64,000 bases of DNA from Sporosarcina sp. HYO08 (GTDB lineage Bacteria > Bacillota > Bacilli > Bacillales_A > Planococcaceae), in NCBI RefSeq assembly GCF_001563475.1, contig NZ_LPUT01000001.1, forward strand, positions 1 through 64,000, read 5' to 3'. Shown here piece by piece: positions 26,842 through 34,365 of the stretch. Numbering within the stretch: position 1 is the stretch's first letter; every line of letters starts with the position of its first letter. Under the pieces are notes generated by a model. It made no database searches. It had not been told where the DNA came from and saw nothing but the letters and a program-made list of their open reading frames with translations. A program made the position numbers and the translations under genes.

Positions 26842-28305
26842 ATGAACTGGTGGATTGTGTGGCTTGTGCTTTTTATCGTCGGGATTTTGGCGCTTGGCTT
26901 TTATTACGGCACGAAGATTAAGTCGTCGGATGATTTTGTCATGGCGAATTTTAGCCTTGGATTTTTCCCGATTTGCGGAAGCATTATCGCAACGGCATTA
27001 GGGGCTTCAGCAATTATTGGGGCTTCGGGAAAAGGTTTTACGATGGGTATGTCTTGGTTTGTCGCAAATCTTCCATACGTATTTTTCTCTATATTTCTTG
27101 CTGTTTTACTAGGATCTACTATACGGAAGCTTAAGCTTTACACGGTGCCTGATCTTTTTGTTCGCAGGTTCGGAAAGGCAGCAGGTCTCATTCCTGCCAT
27201 CGTGATCAGTATTTTATACATGACGCCAACGTTTGGGATGCAAATTGTTGGGATGGGTTCGATTTTGACATCGATCGTTGGCATGCCGCTTACATGGGCT
27301 ATGTTATTTGGCTTTGCCGTTTGTGTCATTTTCACCTTAATGGGCGGTTTGCCGAGTGTTGCATGGACAGATGCGGTACAAGCCGTATTAATTGTTGTAG
27401 GACTTATCGTTATGTTCTTCTTAGGTTTACAGCATGTTGGCGGTATGAATGTAGTATTAGCCGAAACACCAGCAGAGATCAAAAGTTTCCTTGGGATTAG
27501 TAAAACAGAGATGTTGAATTATTTAGTCATTTTCGGCCCGTTTTATTTAGTTTGGCAAACGACTTGGCAGAGGCTCGCTGCTGCTAAAACGGAGAAAATT
27601 GCTGTGCGTGCTGTATCTGTCGGGTATATTTTATGTGCGGTTGTCGGCTTTTTTGCAGTAGGGATCGGTGTTATTGCAAGACTGTCACTGCCGGCGAATA
27701 CGAGTGCTGATTTAGTGTACACAAACTTCATGACAACGATTGCACATCCAGCGATTGGCGGACTCTTTATGGTATCCCTTTTTGCAGCAGTTTTAACGGG
27801 TGCTACGTCCTTTTTACTCAGCGGTGCTGCCAATATTTCAAAAGATATTTACCAGCAGTGGATTGCGCCAAATGCCCCCGACCGAACGGTTCTAAAAGTT
27901 TCAAGACTTTCGGTTGCAGGAATGGCATTGTTAGGTTTAGGGGTCGCTTTATTCATTAAAGACATCATTACAATTTATACGTATGCGCTATCATTGTCAG
28001 CAGTTACATTGGTGATGCCGGTGATGGCCGCGATGTTTTGGGAAAGAGCTACAAAATCTGGGGTCATTACGAGTATTATTGGATCTTTCATCTTTGCGTT
28101 AGTGTGGAATTTTATCGGCAGGCCGTTTGGCTTGCATGAAATTATTCCGGGACTTGCTGTTTCTTTCGTATTGTTAGTCATCGTCAGCTTACTAACCAAG
28201 CATTCGAAAGACGAAGAAGTAGCAGCCTATTATTTTGCTTACAAAAATGAGAAAGATCCGGTGGAGGAAATGTTGTCGGAAGAAGGCAAGGTGCTAGATG
28301 CATAG
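26842..28305 (+). CDS. sodium:solute symporter family protein
   Basis: The 487-residue protein has about thirteen membrane helices. It carries the SSS features SSDDFVMANFSLGFFPICGS near the N-terminus, YTVPDLFVRRFG, and the conserved LTGATSFLLSGAANISKD block. It imports an organic solute with Na+. The two upstream hydrolases suggest a ureido or amide compound as the solute. I use the ATG at 26842, which has AAAGGAGAGGG ahead of it; the longer frame from 26809 covers the ribosome site. The 226-bp gap to the M20 gene could contain a separate promoter. Confidence 0.82.
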   Translation: MNWWIVWLVLFIVGILALGFYYGTKIKSSDDFVMANFSLGFFPICGSIIATALGASAIIGASGKGFTMGMSWFVANLPYVFFSIFLAVLLGSTIRKLKLYTVPDLFVRRFGKAAGLIPAIVISILYMTPTFGMQIVGMGSILTSIVGMPLTWAMLFGFAVCVIFTLMGGLPSVAWTDAVQAVLIVVGLIVMFFLGLQHVGGMNVVLAETPAEIKSFLGISKTEMLNYLVIFGPFYLVWQTTWQRLAAAKTEKIAVRAVSVGYILCAVVGFFAVGIGVIARLSLPANTSADLVYTNFMTTIAHPAIGGLFMVSLFAAVLTGATSFLLSGAANISKDIYQQWIAPNAPDRTVLKVSRLSVAGMALLGLGVALFIKDIITIYTYALSLSAVTLVMPVMAAMFWERATKSGVITSIIGSFIFALVWNFIGRPFGLHEIIPGLAVSFVLLVIVSLLTKHSKDEEVAAYYFAYKNEKDPVEEMLSEEGKVLDA

Positions 28306-28331
28306 AGCGTAATAACTATAAGTTTATGAGA

Positions 28332-28368
28332 GAAGCCAGTCGCAATTTTTGGATTGGCTTCTTTTTTA
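28332..28368 (+). terminator. terminator after the symporter gene
   Basis: GAAGCCAGTC pairs with GATTGGCTTC and is followed by TTTTTT. Confidence 0.8.
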
Positions 28369-28388
28369 TGTGGTGTAATAAAAGAGCT

Positions 28389-28437
28389 AGCGGCAATCCA
28401 AAAGAATCTATTCGATTCAATGGATTGCCGCTTTTAT
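28389..28437. terminator. hairpin between convergent genes
   Basis: AGCGGCAATCCA pairs with TGGATTGCCGCT and is followed by TTTAT on the plus strand. It stands between the symporter and the minus-strand lysR gene and may stop transcription from either side. Confidence 0.6.
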
Positions 28438-28459
28438 AATGGTTTATCATTCCAAGTCA

Positions 28460-29356
28460 TCACTGATACTCAATAACCTCTTTCGAAAATTGGCTAGTAA
28501 TTTTTATGAAATCATGGATCGCAGGCGACAAGTAACGATCGGGTTGGTAGACCATATAGACAGTTCTTTTTGGAAGGAAGTTTTTGATATAAACGACATT
28601 TACTTTCGTAGACGGATTAAGCGCTAAGAACCTCTCTGGAATGATAGAAATTCCTAATCCATTTTCAACCAAACTGCGCGCTGTTTCTAAACTTTGTGTT
28701 TCAAATTCTATTGTTGGCGTAAATCCAGCGTCTTGACAGGCTTTAATAAACGTTTCCCTGATTTCGAAACCTTCGAGACTATGGATAAATGTTTCTTCGT
28801 ATAGATCAATAATGTTGATGTTGCTGTTGTTTTTAAAATGATGATTTAGGGGGGTAATGAGTACATATTCTTCTTGAAAAATAGGGATATATTCAAATCC
28901 GTTTTCATGATTGGCAATTGATGTAATGCCTAAGTGGATATCATAGTTTTTTAAATACTGTTCAATATCTTTTGGACCTAATTCCCTTACTTTCATCGAG
29001 ACGTTTGGATATTCTTTTTTAAAAAGGCTTATCATATGTGCAATGAAGTAGCGGTAGGATTCAATCATTCCAATACTCATTTTTCCGTTCCCTACATTTT
29101 TCACATCGTTCATCTCTTTAAAGATCTTCTCGAACTGCGTCAACATATGATCCGCATGTTTATAAAGGATCTGTCCGGGCTCGGTTAATGTTAATCTTTT
29201 TGTGCTTCGCTCAAACAATTGACAGCCAATTTCCTGTTCTAACGCTTTGATCGTATTGCTTAAGGAGGGTTGGGAAATATGTAATTCTTTTGCGGCTTGG
29301 GTAAATTGTCTGCTTTTTGCGACTGCATAAAAGTATTTTAATGAACGAATATCCAT
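28460..29356 (-). CDS. LysR family transcriptional regulator
   Basis: The 298-residue protein has the N-terminal helix-turn-helix MDIRSLKYFYAVAKSRQFTQ...LHISQPSLSNTIKALE and the periplasmic-binding-protein-like effector domain of LysR regulators. It is divergent from the gltS-ureohydrolase pair, with 205 bases between the starts. By the usual LysR layout it should control that pair in response to the imported substrate, and itself through the palindrome at 29371. Confidence 0.88.
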   Translation of the reverse strand: MDIRSLKYFYAVAKSRQFTQAAKELHISQPSLSNTIKALEQEIGCQLFERSTKRLTLTEPGQILYKHADHMLTQFEKIFKEMNDVKNVGNGKMSIGMIESYRYFIAHMISLFKKEYPNVSMKVRELGPKDIEQYLKNYDIHLGITSIANHENGFEYIPIFQEEYVLITPLNHHFKNNSNINIIDLYEETFIHSLEGFEIRETFIKACQDAGFTPTIEFETQSLETARSLVENGLGISIIPERFLALNPSTKVNVVYIKNFLPKRTVYMVYQPDRYLSPAIHDFIKITSQFSKEVIEYQ

Positions 29357-29370
29357 TTTTCCACCCCTTT

Positions 29371-29385
29371 ATAGCTAAAAGCTAT
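29371..29385. promoter_or_regulatory. LysR-type box (T-N11-A palindrome)
   Basis: ATAGCTAAAAGCTAT has perfect six-base arms and fits T-N11-A. It lies 15 bases before the lysR start, consistent with autoregulation and with control of the divergent pair. Confidence 0.5.
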
Positions 29386-29561
29386 GAATTAATAACAATT
29401 TGATATTAGACATTATATATTCGAACATTTAGAATTTCAAGTAGGGTAAGCGATTTCAAATTAACGAAAGTTCTCGTTTATTTGAGAAACCTGTAAAAAT
29501 ATGTAGAGCTAAAGGGAGTCTGCATAGTTACAAAACAACTTAAGCAAAGGAGGGAGAAGTA

Positions 29562-30797
29562 GTGACAACGACTAAAGATGTGAATGGGATGCTGGTCCTT
29601 CAAATGGATATGATTACCTTCGCTGCAATCGGAGCAGTGCTACTAATCTTAGGAACATGGATTGTCAATAAGTACAAAGTTTTTTGGAAGTATTCAATTC
29701 CTGGTCCTGTGGTCGGTGGTTTTGGTTTTTCGTTATTAATGTGGGGCGTTTATGAATTAGGTCTTTTTGAACTTCAATACGATAACACACTGTATGACCT
29801 ATTCATGTATGTATTTTTTGTAACGATCGGTTTAACAACGGGTCTATCGGTCCTCAAAAAGGGTGGGAAACTGCTTTTAATTTATATGGTCGTTTGCTGG
29901 TTTTTAGCCGCATTACAAAACGGAATCAGCTTAGGCGCCGCTTGGCTTACTGGCCTAAACCCACTTTCTGCAATGATGGCAGGTCAGGCATCGATGCAAG
30001 GTGGACACGGTATGGCGGCTTCGCTCGCTCCATTAATTGAATCATTAGGTGGAGATAATGCCTTAACCATTGGGATGGCTGCGGCTACATATGGTTTAAT
30101 TGCAGGATCTCTAATTGGTGGACCTGTTGGCAACTGGCTGATTTCTAAAAATAAATTAAAAATCGAAACTGATGATGGAAACCTCAGTGCACTTTCGTCA
30201 GAATTACAAGAGAAGAAAACCGAAATTACTTGGCAAAATATATTAATAGAAGGCTCTCTCATATTTGTTATCCTTGCGATTGGTTTACCGACAGCGCAAT
30301 GGATCACAAATGCTACGGGTTTCTCAATTCCCGGACACATCTTTAGTTTGTTCCTAGGAATTATCTTTAGATCCATCAATGAACGCACATCGCTCGTTCC
30401 GGTCAACGATCAAGCGATGGATATGATTTCGAATGTTTCATTGAATATGTTCTTGGTCATGGCGATGATGAAATTGAAATTGTGGGAATTATATGAACTC
30501 GCGCTGCCGTTAACGTTCTTGCTTGTTCTTCAAACGGTGGGAACTGTAGCTGTCGCAGTGTTTATCATGTATAGAGTATTAGGTAAAAACTATGATGCCG
30601 CTGTCATGTCGGCAGGTTTTATCGGACATGGAATGGGGGCCACGCCGAACGGATTAGTCGTGATGAACGCCATTTGTACGAAGTATGGCTTGCTTTCAAG
30701 AAAAGCATTTATCATCATTCCCGTTGCAGGCACAGTCTTAACGGATGTTGTTGGAGTCCCTTTATTCGTATTCTTAGCTAACCTTTTTGCTAACTAA
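29562..30797 (+). CDS. gltS: sodium/glutamate symporter GltS family
   Basis: The 411-residue protein has about ten membrane helices with the GltS signatures YSIPGPVVGGFGFSLL, GQASMQGGHGMAASLAPLIE and the C-terminal AGFIGHGMGATPNGLVVMNA. The family imports glutamate with Na+. Here it is followed by a ureohydrolase, which raises the possibility that a glutamate derivative is taken up. The GTG start has AAAGGAGGG upstream. Confidence 0.85.
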   Translation: MTTTKDVNGMLVLQMDMITFAAIGAVLLILGTWIVNKYKVFWKYSIPGPVVGGFGFSLLMWGVYELGLFELQYDNTLYDLFMYVFFVTIGLTTGLSVLKKGGKLLLIYMVVCWFLAALQNGISLGAAWLTGLNPLSAMMAGQASMQGGHGMAASLAPLIESLGGDNALTIGMAAATYGLIAGSLIGGPVGNWLISKNKLKIETDDGNLSALSSELQEKKTEITWQNILIEGSLIFVILAIGLPTAQWITNATGFSIPGHIFSLFLGIIFRSINERTSLVPVNDQAMDMISNVSLNMFLVMAMMKLKLWELYELALPLTFLLVLQTVGTVAVAVFIMYRVLGKNYDAAVMSAGFIGHGMGATPNGLVVMNAICTKYGLLSRKAFIIIPVAGTVLTDVVGVPLFVFLANLFAN

Positions 30798-30827
30798 AAT
30801 ATTGATTGATTAATGGAGGAATTAAAA

Positions 30828-31772
30828 ATGGAAAGAATTAATATGCCAATTACAGGAATTTGTTCATTTGCAAAGTATCCGATTTGTACGGATTGGGAAG
30901 AAATTGATGCAGATATCGCAGTATTAGGGGTTCCTTATGATACGGGCGTCGGCTTCTTATCGGGCTGCCGTTTCGGTCCAAGAAGAATTCGTGAAGTTTC
31001 AACACACTATGCGCGCGGAGAAGCTGGCTTCTATGATCCAGAACGCGATGAGGTACTACTAGGAGGACCTGTCAGAGTTGTCGACGCAGGCGATGCGGAT
31101 GTCATCCATGGAAATATTGAACAATCATTTGATGCGATTGAATATGCAGTAAGAAAAATCCGGGAAAAAGGTGCGATTCCTGCAATTATGGGAGGGGACC
31201 ACTCGATTTCTATTCCAGTAGCACGCGGATTAGCAGATGAAGGCGATGTTACGGTTATTCAATTGGATGCTCACCTAGATTGGTCAGATGCGCCAGGTGG
31301 ACAAACACTTGGAAATGGAAGCCCAATGAGAAGAATGTCTGAAATGGAACATATTAAAGACATGGTTCAAATTGGTCTTCGTGGACTAGGGAGCAGCCGT
31401 AAAGAAGACTTTGATGCTGCGAAAGCTTATAACAGCCAGCTGATTTCAGCAAGAGAGTCGTTCAAATTAGGCGTTGAAGGGATTTTAGAACGCATTCCGA
31501 AAGCAGACAAATATTATGTAACGATTGATATCGACTGCTTCGATATTTCTCTTGCAACAGGTACAGGTTCTCCATCACCAGGCGGATTCTCTTTCGATTT
31601 CTTAAACGATATTTTAGTTGGCATTGCGGAAAAAGGAAATGTCATTTGCTTTGACCTTGTCGAAGTAGCTCCTCAATATGATCCAACAGGTGCAACAACA
31701 CGCGTTGCAGCTATGACGATGTTAAACTTTATGGGACATATTTTGAAACAGAAAGAGAAACAAGGTCGCTAA
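30828..31772 (+). CDS. ureohydrolase (agmatinase/arginase superfamily)
   Basis: The 314-residue protein keeps the binuclear manganese motifs GGDHS, DAHLDW and TIDIDCFD of the arginase superfamily. It also has the N-terminal GVPYDTGVGFLSGCRFGPR and the C-terminal DLVEVAPQYDPTGATTRVAA. Members hydrolyse guanidino or formimino groups of agmatine, guanidinobutyrate, proclavaminate, formiminoglutamate and others. Because it follows gltS by 30 bases, a glutamate-like guanidino or formimino compound is a reasonable guess; agmatine would not be carried by GltS. I start at the ATG at 30828 with TGGAGG upstream. Confidence 0.82.
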   Translation: MERINMPITGICSFAKYPICTDWEEIDADIAVLGVPYDTGVGFLSGCRFGPRRIREVSTHYARGEAGFYDPERDEVLLGGPVRVVDAGDADVIHGNIEQSFDAIEYAVRKIREKGAIPAIMGGDHSISIPVARGLADEGDVTVIQLDAHLDWSDAPGGQTLGNGSPMRRMSEMEHIKDMVQIGLRGLGSSRKEDFDAAKAYNSQLISARESFKLGVEGILERIPKADKYYVTIDIDCFDISLATGTGSPSPGGFSFDFLNDILVGIAEKGNVICFDLVEVAPQYDPTGATTRVAAMTMLNFMGHILKQKEKQGR

Positions 31773-31781
31773 TTTGAAAAT

Positions 31782-31823
31782 GACTGTAGACATCCTTGCA
31801 TAAGGGATGTCTGCAGTTTTTTT
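31782..31823 (+). terminator. terminator after the ureohydrolase gene
   Basis: CTGTAGACATCC pairs with GGGATGTCTGCAG around a short loop, then TTTTTTT. Confidence 0.8.
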
Positions 31824-31859
31824 AGGTGTCCACTAGCGTTGCAACACTAGTGGACACCT
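31824..31859. repeat. perfect 13-bp hairpin at the end of a small minus-strand gene
   Basis: AGGTGTCCACTAG (31824-31836) and CTAGTGGACACCT (31847-31859) are exact inverted copies with a ten-base loop. The hairpin lies right behind the terminator of the ureohydrolase gene and ten bases beyond the stop of the 43-residue minus-strand gene. Neither side has a T-run. Confidence 0.6.
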
Positions 31860-31868
31860 CAAAATCAA

Positions 31869-32000
31869 TTACCCTTTACGATCCTTTTTCCCGGCATGAT
31901 CCGCTTTTCGAAACTCTTCTTGATAATTGACTTCTTGGGCGGAAGACAATCCATTATTTTTCTCGGTCAGTCGTTTGTACGGCGGTTTCTTTTCAGTCAT
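31869..32000 (-). CDS. small charged protein, 43 residues (possibly YfhE-like)
   Basis: This frame, too short for usual gene callers, starts MTEKKPPYKRLTEKNNGLSS, continues with AQEVNYQEEFRKADHAGKK and ends in a basic tail. GGGAG stands about ten bases before the ATG. The central QEVxYQxEFxxAD pattern is reminiscent of the small Bacillus protein YfhE, but I recall that family only roughly. The hydrophilic, disordered-looking composition fits a spore or stress small protein. A hairpin follows the stop. Confidence 0.5.
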   Translation of the reverse strand: MTEKKPPYKRLTEKNNGLSSAQEVNYQEEFRKADHAGKKDRKG

Positions 32001-32154
32001 TTACATACGCTCCCTTTTTATGAATTTGGCTCTCGATTCATTAGGTTGTCCTCATTCAATTATTTTATTTGCGAAAATCGACATATTTATGAGTGATATT
32101 AAAGGTTGTTTTTTCAAGAAATAAGGTACATTAATAAAGAAAGGAATGATAACG

Positions 32155-32460
32155 ATGGCATACATACTACAAGTAGATTTTCCAATGAACGGTCCATTTG
32201 GCAATGAAATGGCTGAGGCTTTTTCCGATTTGGCAAAAAGCATCAATGAAGAAGAGGGCATGACATGGAAGATTTGGACGGAAAATCCCGAAACAAATGA
32301 AGCTGGCGGTATCTATCTGTTTGAAACGAAACAATCCGCAGAAAAGTATTTAGACATGCACACGAAAAGATTAGCTGGATTTGGCATAGAAACTGTCAAT
32401 GCTAAAATCTTTACGGTCAATTCCGCACTTACGGAAATTAACAAAGGACCGTTGAAATAA
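32155..32460 (+). CDS. putative monooxygenase YdhR family
   Basis: The 101-residue protein begins AYILQVDFPMNGPFG and contains EEGMTWKIWTENPETNEAGG and YLFETKQSAEKYLDMH, the pattern of YdhR-type proteins with an alpha+beta barrel fold. The E. coli member has the same length. A monooxygenase role on aromatics has been proposed for the family, not proven. The ATG at 32155 has AAAGGAATGA upstream and is preferred over the in-frame ATG at 32146. Confidence 0.8.
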   Translation: MAYILQVDFPMNGPFGNEMAEAFSDLAKSINEEEGMTWKIWTENPETNEAGGIYLFETKQSAEKYLDMHTKRLAGFGIETVNAKIFTVNSALTEINKGPLK

Positions 32461-32469
32461 AAAAAGCGA

Positions 32470-32510
32470 AAAAGCCTCCAACCTAAACTGTCAGGTTGGA
32501 GGCTTTTTCA
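32470..32510 (+). terminator. terminator after the YdhR-type gene
   Basis: AAAAGCCTCCAACCT pairs with AGGTTGGAGGCTTTTT across a short loop. Confidence 0.88.
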
Positions 32511-32529
32511 TTTGGAAATGGGTCGTATT

Positions 32530-32578
32530 ATTCTGAATAGCTTCTGAATTGTGTGGGTGCCTGGCACCAAAAAAAGGG
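32530..32578 (+). repeat. direct repeat copy 1 flanking the GMC oxidoreductase gene
   Basis: A 45-base stretch starting ATTCTGAATAGCTTCTGAAT and including GTGGGTGCCTGGCACC is identical to one at 34243. The second copy stands behind the GMC gene, so the gene is bracketed by direct repeats. Confidence 0.85.
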
Positions 32579-32620
32579 GATAAGGAACAACAGTTGGGCA
32601 TATCTTTTTATAGGAAAGGG

Positions 32621-34078
32621 GTGTTTACAATACCGATAAAATACAAGAATAATTGGATTCCAATAAAAACAGTAGAAGAAATGTCAAAAACAAATTACGA
32701 TGTCCTCATTGTGGGGAGCGGTCCGGGTGGAGGAGCGACCTTGCAGAGGCTGTGTGAAATGTGGAAAAATCAAGGGGCTAAAAAGATTGGCATATTAGAA
32801 AGAGGCGATAAGTTATTTCATTCTCATTCTCTAAATATTCCTACGCAGAATGTAAATACGGCGAGGGACGAACTTCTTCCGGATAATTCGACGCCATTAG
32901 GCAAACGTTTACCTCAATTTTCGGGTGCGACAATGGTCTATGCGCTTGGGGGAAGGTCCTTGTTTTGGAATGCTGCTACGCCAAGACCTATTCAATCTGC
33001 GCTTGATAAATGGCCGATCCATCCTAGGGAGTTGAATGTGTATTATGGGATGGCGGAGAAGTTATTGAATGTCACAACGGAATATGCCAAAGGTTCATCG
33101 ATGCAAAATAGCATGTTGAGTCTACTCCACGCAGGTGGTATTTTGGAAGCAAATGATATGCCGCTTGCTTTTGATAGGACACCTTCTCGGCAAGGGCAAG
33201 TTCATTCAAATCCATGGTATAGTTCGATCAATTCTTTAGCCGCTGCTAGGTTTGACCGTCCCTATGACCTCGCAGTAAATGCTTATGTCTCAAGAGTATT
33301 AACTGGAAATGGAAGAGTTGCAGGGGTTGAGGTTTTTTCTGAAGACAAGAAGGCTCACACAATCCGAGCCAAAAATGTGGTGATCTCTGCTAGTACTTTA
33401 GAGACGCCGCGTATATTGCTAAATTCGGGGATTCAGGGCCCTGCAATCGGTCGATATTTGACAGGCCATGTGTCCATCATTGCCATTGGAACCGTTAGTC
33501 GGAGAAAATTCTTGGAAAACTTGGGTAACCTAGCTGTATTGAAATTTGAGACGGAGGAGTCACCTTATCAAATTCAGATTCTGGGTCCAGATCAATATTT
33601 TTCTTATCAGCAATTTGAGGATAGGGAATTTAAAGAAGAGCTTATGGTTGTCTATGCCGCCTTTGGAAGGGTAGAACCCCGTGCTGATAACAGGGTATAT
33701 ATTGAACCATCTGCAAAGGATGAATTCGGTGTTCCTCTGCAACAGGTTCAATATTCCTTAAGTGAAAAAGACCATCAAACAGCACGTCAAGTTGAGCAAG
33801 GAATTAGACAATCCGCCGCGGCAATGGGCGTAACGCTTGATGAATCGACTTTAGTACTACGGCCACCAGGCGCAGACATGCATGAAGCTTCCACATGCAG
33901 AATGGGGAATAATCCTGCAACTTCAGCGACAAATCGCCACGGTCAAATACATGGCGTTCAAGGTTTGTATGTTGCGGATAATAGTGTTCTACCCACTCTG
34001 ACAGCAGCTGGCCCGGTTCTTTCTAACGTTGCCTTGGCCATTAGGTTGGCAGATCATATTGTCCGTCAGTCTGGTTGA
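32621..34078 (+). CDS. GMC family oxidoreductase
   Basis: The product (485 residues from this start) has the FAD-binding motif VLIVGSGPGGGATLQRL, the GGRSLFWNAATPR block and the C-terminal GMC domain with HEASTCRMG and LYVADNSVLPTLTAAGPVLS. Members oxidise alcohols or sugars with FAD. Start choice is uncertain: GTG at 32621 follows GGAAAGG very closely, TTG at 32594 follows AAGGA, and ATG at 32684 would begin just before the FAD motif. The frame also runs back into the repeat at 32530, which is unlikely to be coding. No partner gene is adjacent. Confidence 0.75.
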   Translation: MFTIPIKYKNNWIPIKTVEEMSKTNYDVLIVGSGPGGGATLQRLCEMWKNQGAKKIGILERGDKLFHSHSLNIPTQNVNTARDELLPDNSTPLGKRLPQFSGATMVYALGGRSLFWNAATPRPIQSALDKWPIHPRELNVYYGMAEKLLNVTTEYAKGSSMQNSMLSLLHAGGILEANDMPLAFDRTPSRQGQVHSNPWYSSINSLAAARFDRPYDLAVNAYVSRVLTGNGRVAGVEVFSEDKKAHTIRAKNVVISASTLETPRILLNSGIQGPAIGRYLTGHVSIIAIGTVSRRKFLENLGNLAVLKFETEESPYQIQILGPDQYFSYQQFEDREFKEELMVVYAAFGRVEPRADNRVYIEPSAKDEFGVPLQQVQYSLSEKDHQTARQVEQGIRQSAAAMGVTLDESTLVLRPPGADMHEASTCRMGNNPATSATNRHGQIHGVQGLYVADNSVLPTLTAAGPVLSNVALAIRLADHIVRQSG

Positions 34079-34107
34079 GGTTTAGCACTACTAAATGGTG
34101 GCGTACT

Positions 34108-34132
34108 AAAACGAAGAACCAGGCACTTCTAG
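34108..34132 (-). repeat. half copy of the GTGCCTGG element
   Basis: On the minus strand this reads CTAGAAGTGCCTGGTTCTTC..., matching one arm and the core of the elements at 7800, 44681 and 56715 without the closing arm. Confidence 0.55.
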
Positions 34133-34161
34133 CAAAACGGCGTCTTCATAAACAACTTTAC

Positions 34162-34230
34162 AAAACCTTCTATCCTATTCGGGTTAGGTGAACAAACACC
34201 TTACTGCAAATAGAATAGAAGGCTTTTTCT
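34162..34230 (+). terminator. terminator after the GMC gene
   Basis: ACCTTCTATCCTATT pairs, with one or two mismatches, with AATAGAATAGAAGG, followed by CTTTTTCT. The loop is long (about 30 bases). Confidence 0.6.
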
Positions 34231-34242
34231 ATTCTGCGCCAA

Positions 34243-34290
34243 ATTCTGAATAGCTTCTGAATTGTGTGGGTGCCTGGCACCAAAAAAGGG
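34243..34290 (+). repeat. direct repeat copy 2 flanking the GMC oxidoreductase gene
   Basis: Identical over 45 bases to the copy at 32530; the following A-run is one base shorter. It ends just at the -35 element of the next gene. Confidence 0.85.
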
Positions 34291-34326
34291 TTGTATTAAT
34301 ATACAAACAGGTTTATAATTATAAAC
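34291..34326 (+). promoter_or_regulatory. promoter with two overlapping palindromes
   Basis: TTGTAT (34291-34296) and TATAAT (34314-34319) have the ideal 17-base spacing. The -10 lies inside the perfect palindrome GTTTATAATTATAAAC (34311-34326), and the -35 in the inverted repeat TTGTAT-N4-ATACAA. A repressor binding here would block the promoter. Confidence 0.65.
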
Positions 34327-34365
34327 AAGTTATTGAAAGACATTGAATGGTTGGGAGAGAATGAT

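Noticed and set aside
29399-29561. Guanidine-type riboswitch before gltS/ureohydrolase
   Set aside because: I looked for a conserved aptamer with terminator and found none; control is better explained by the divergent LysR gene.
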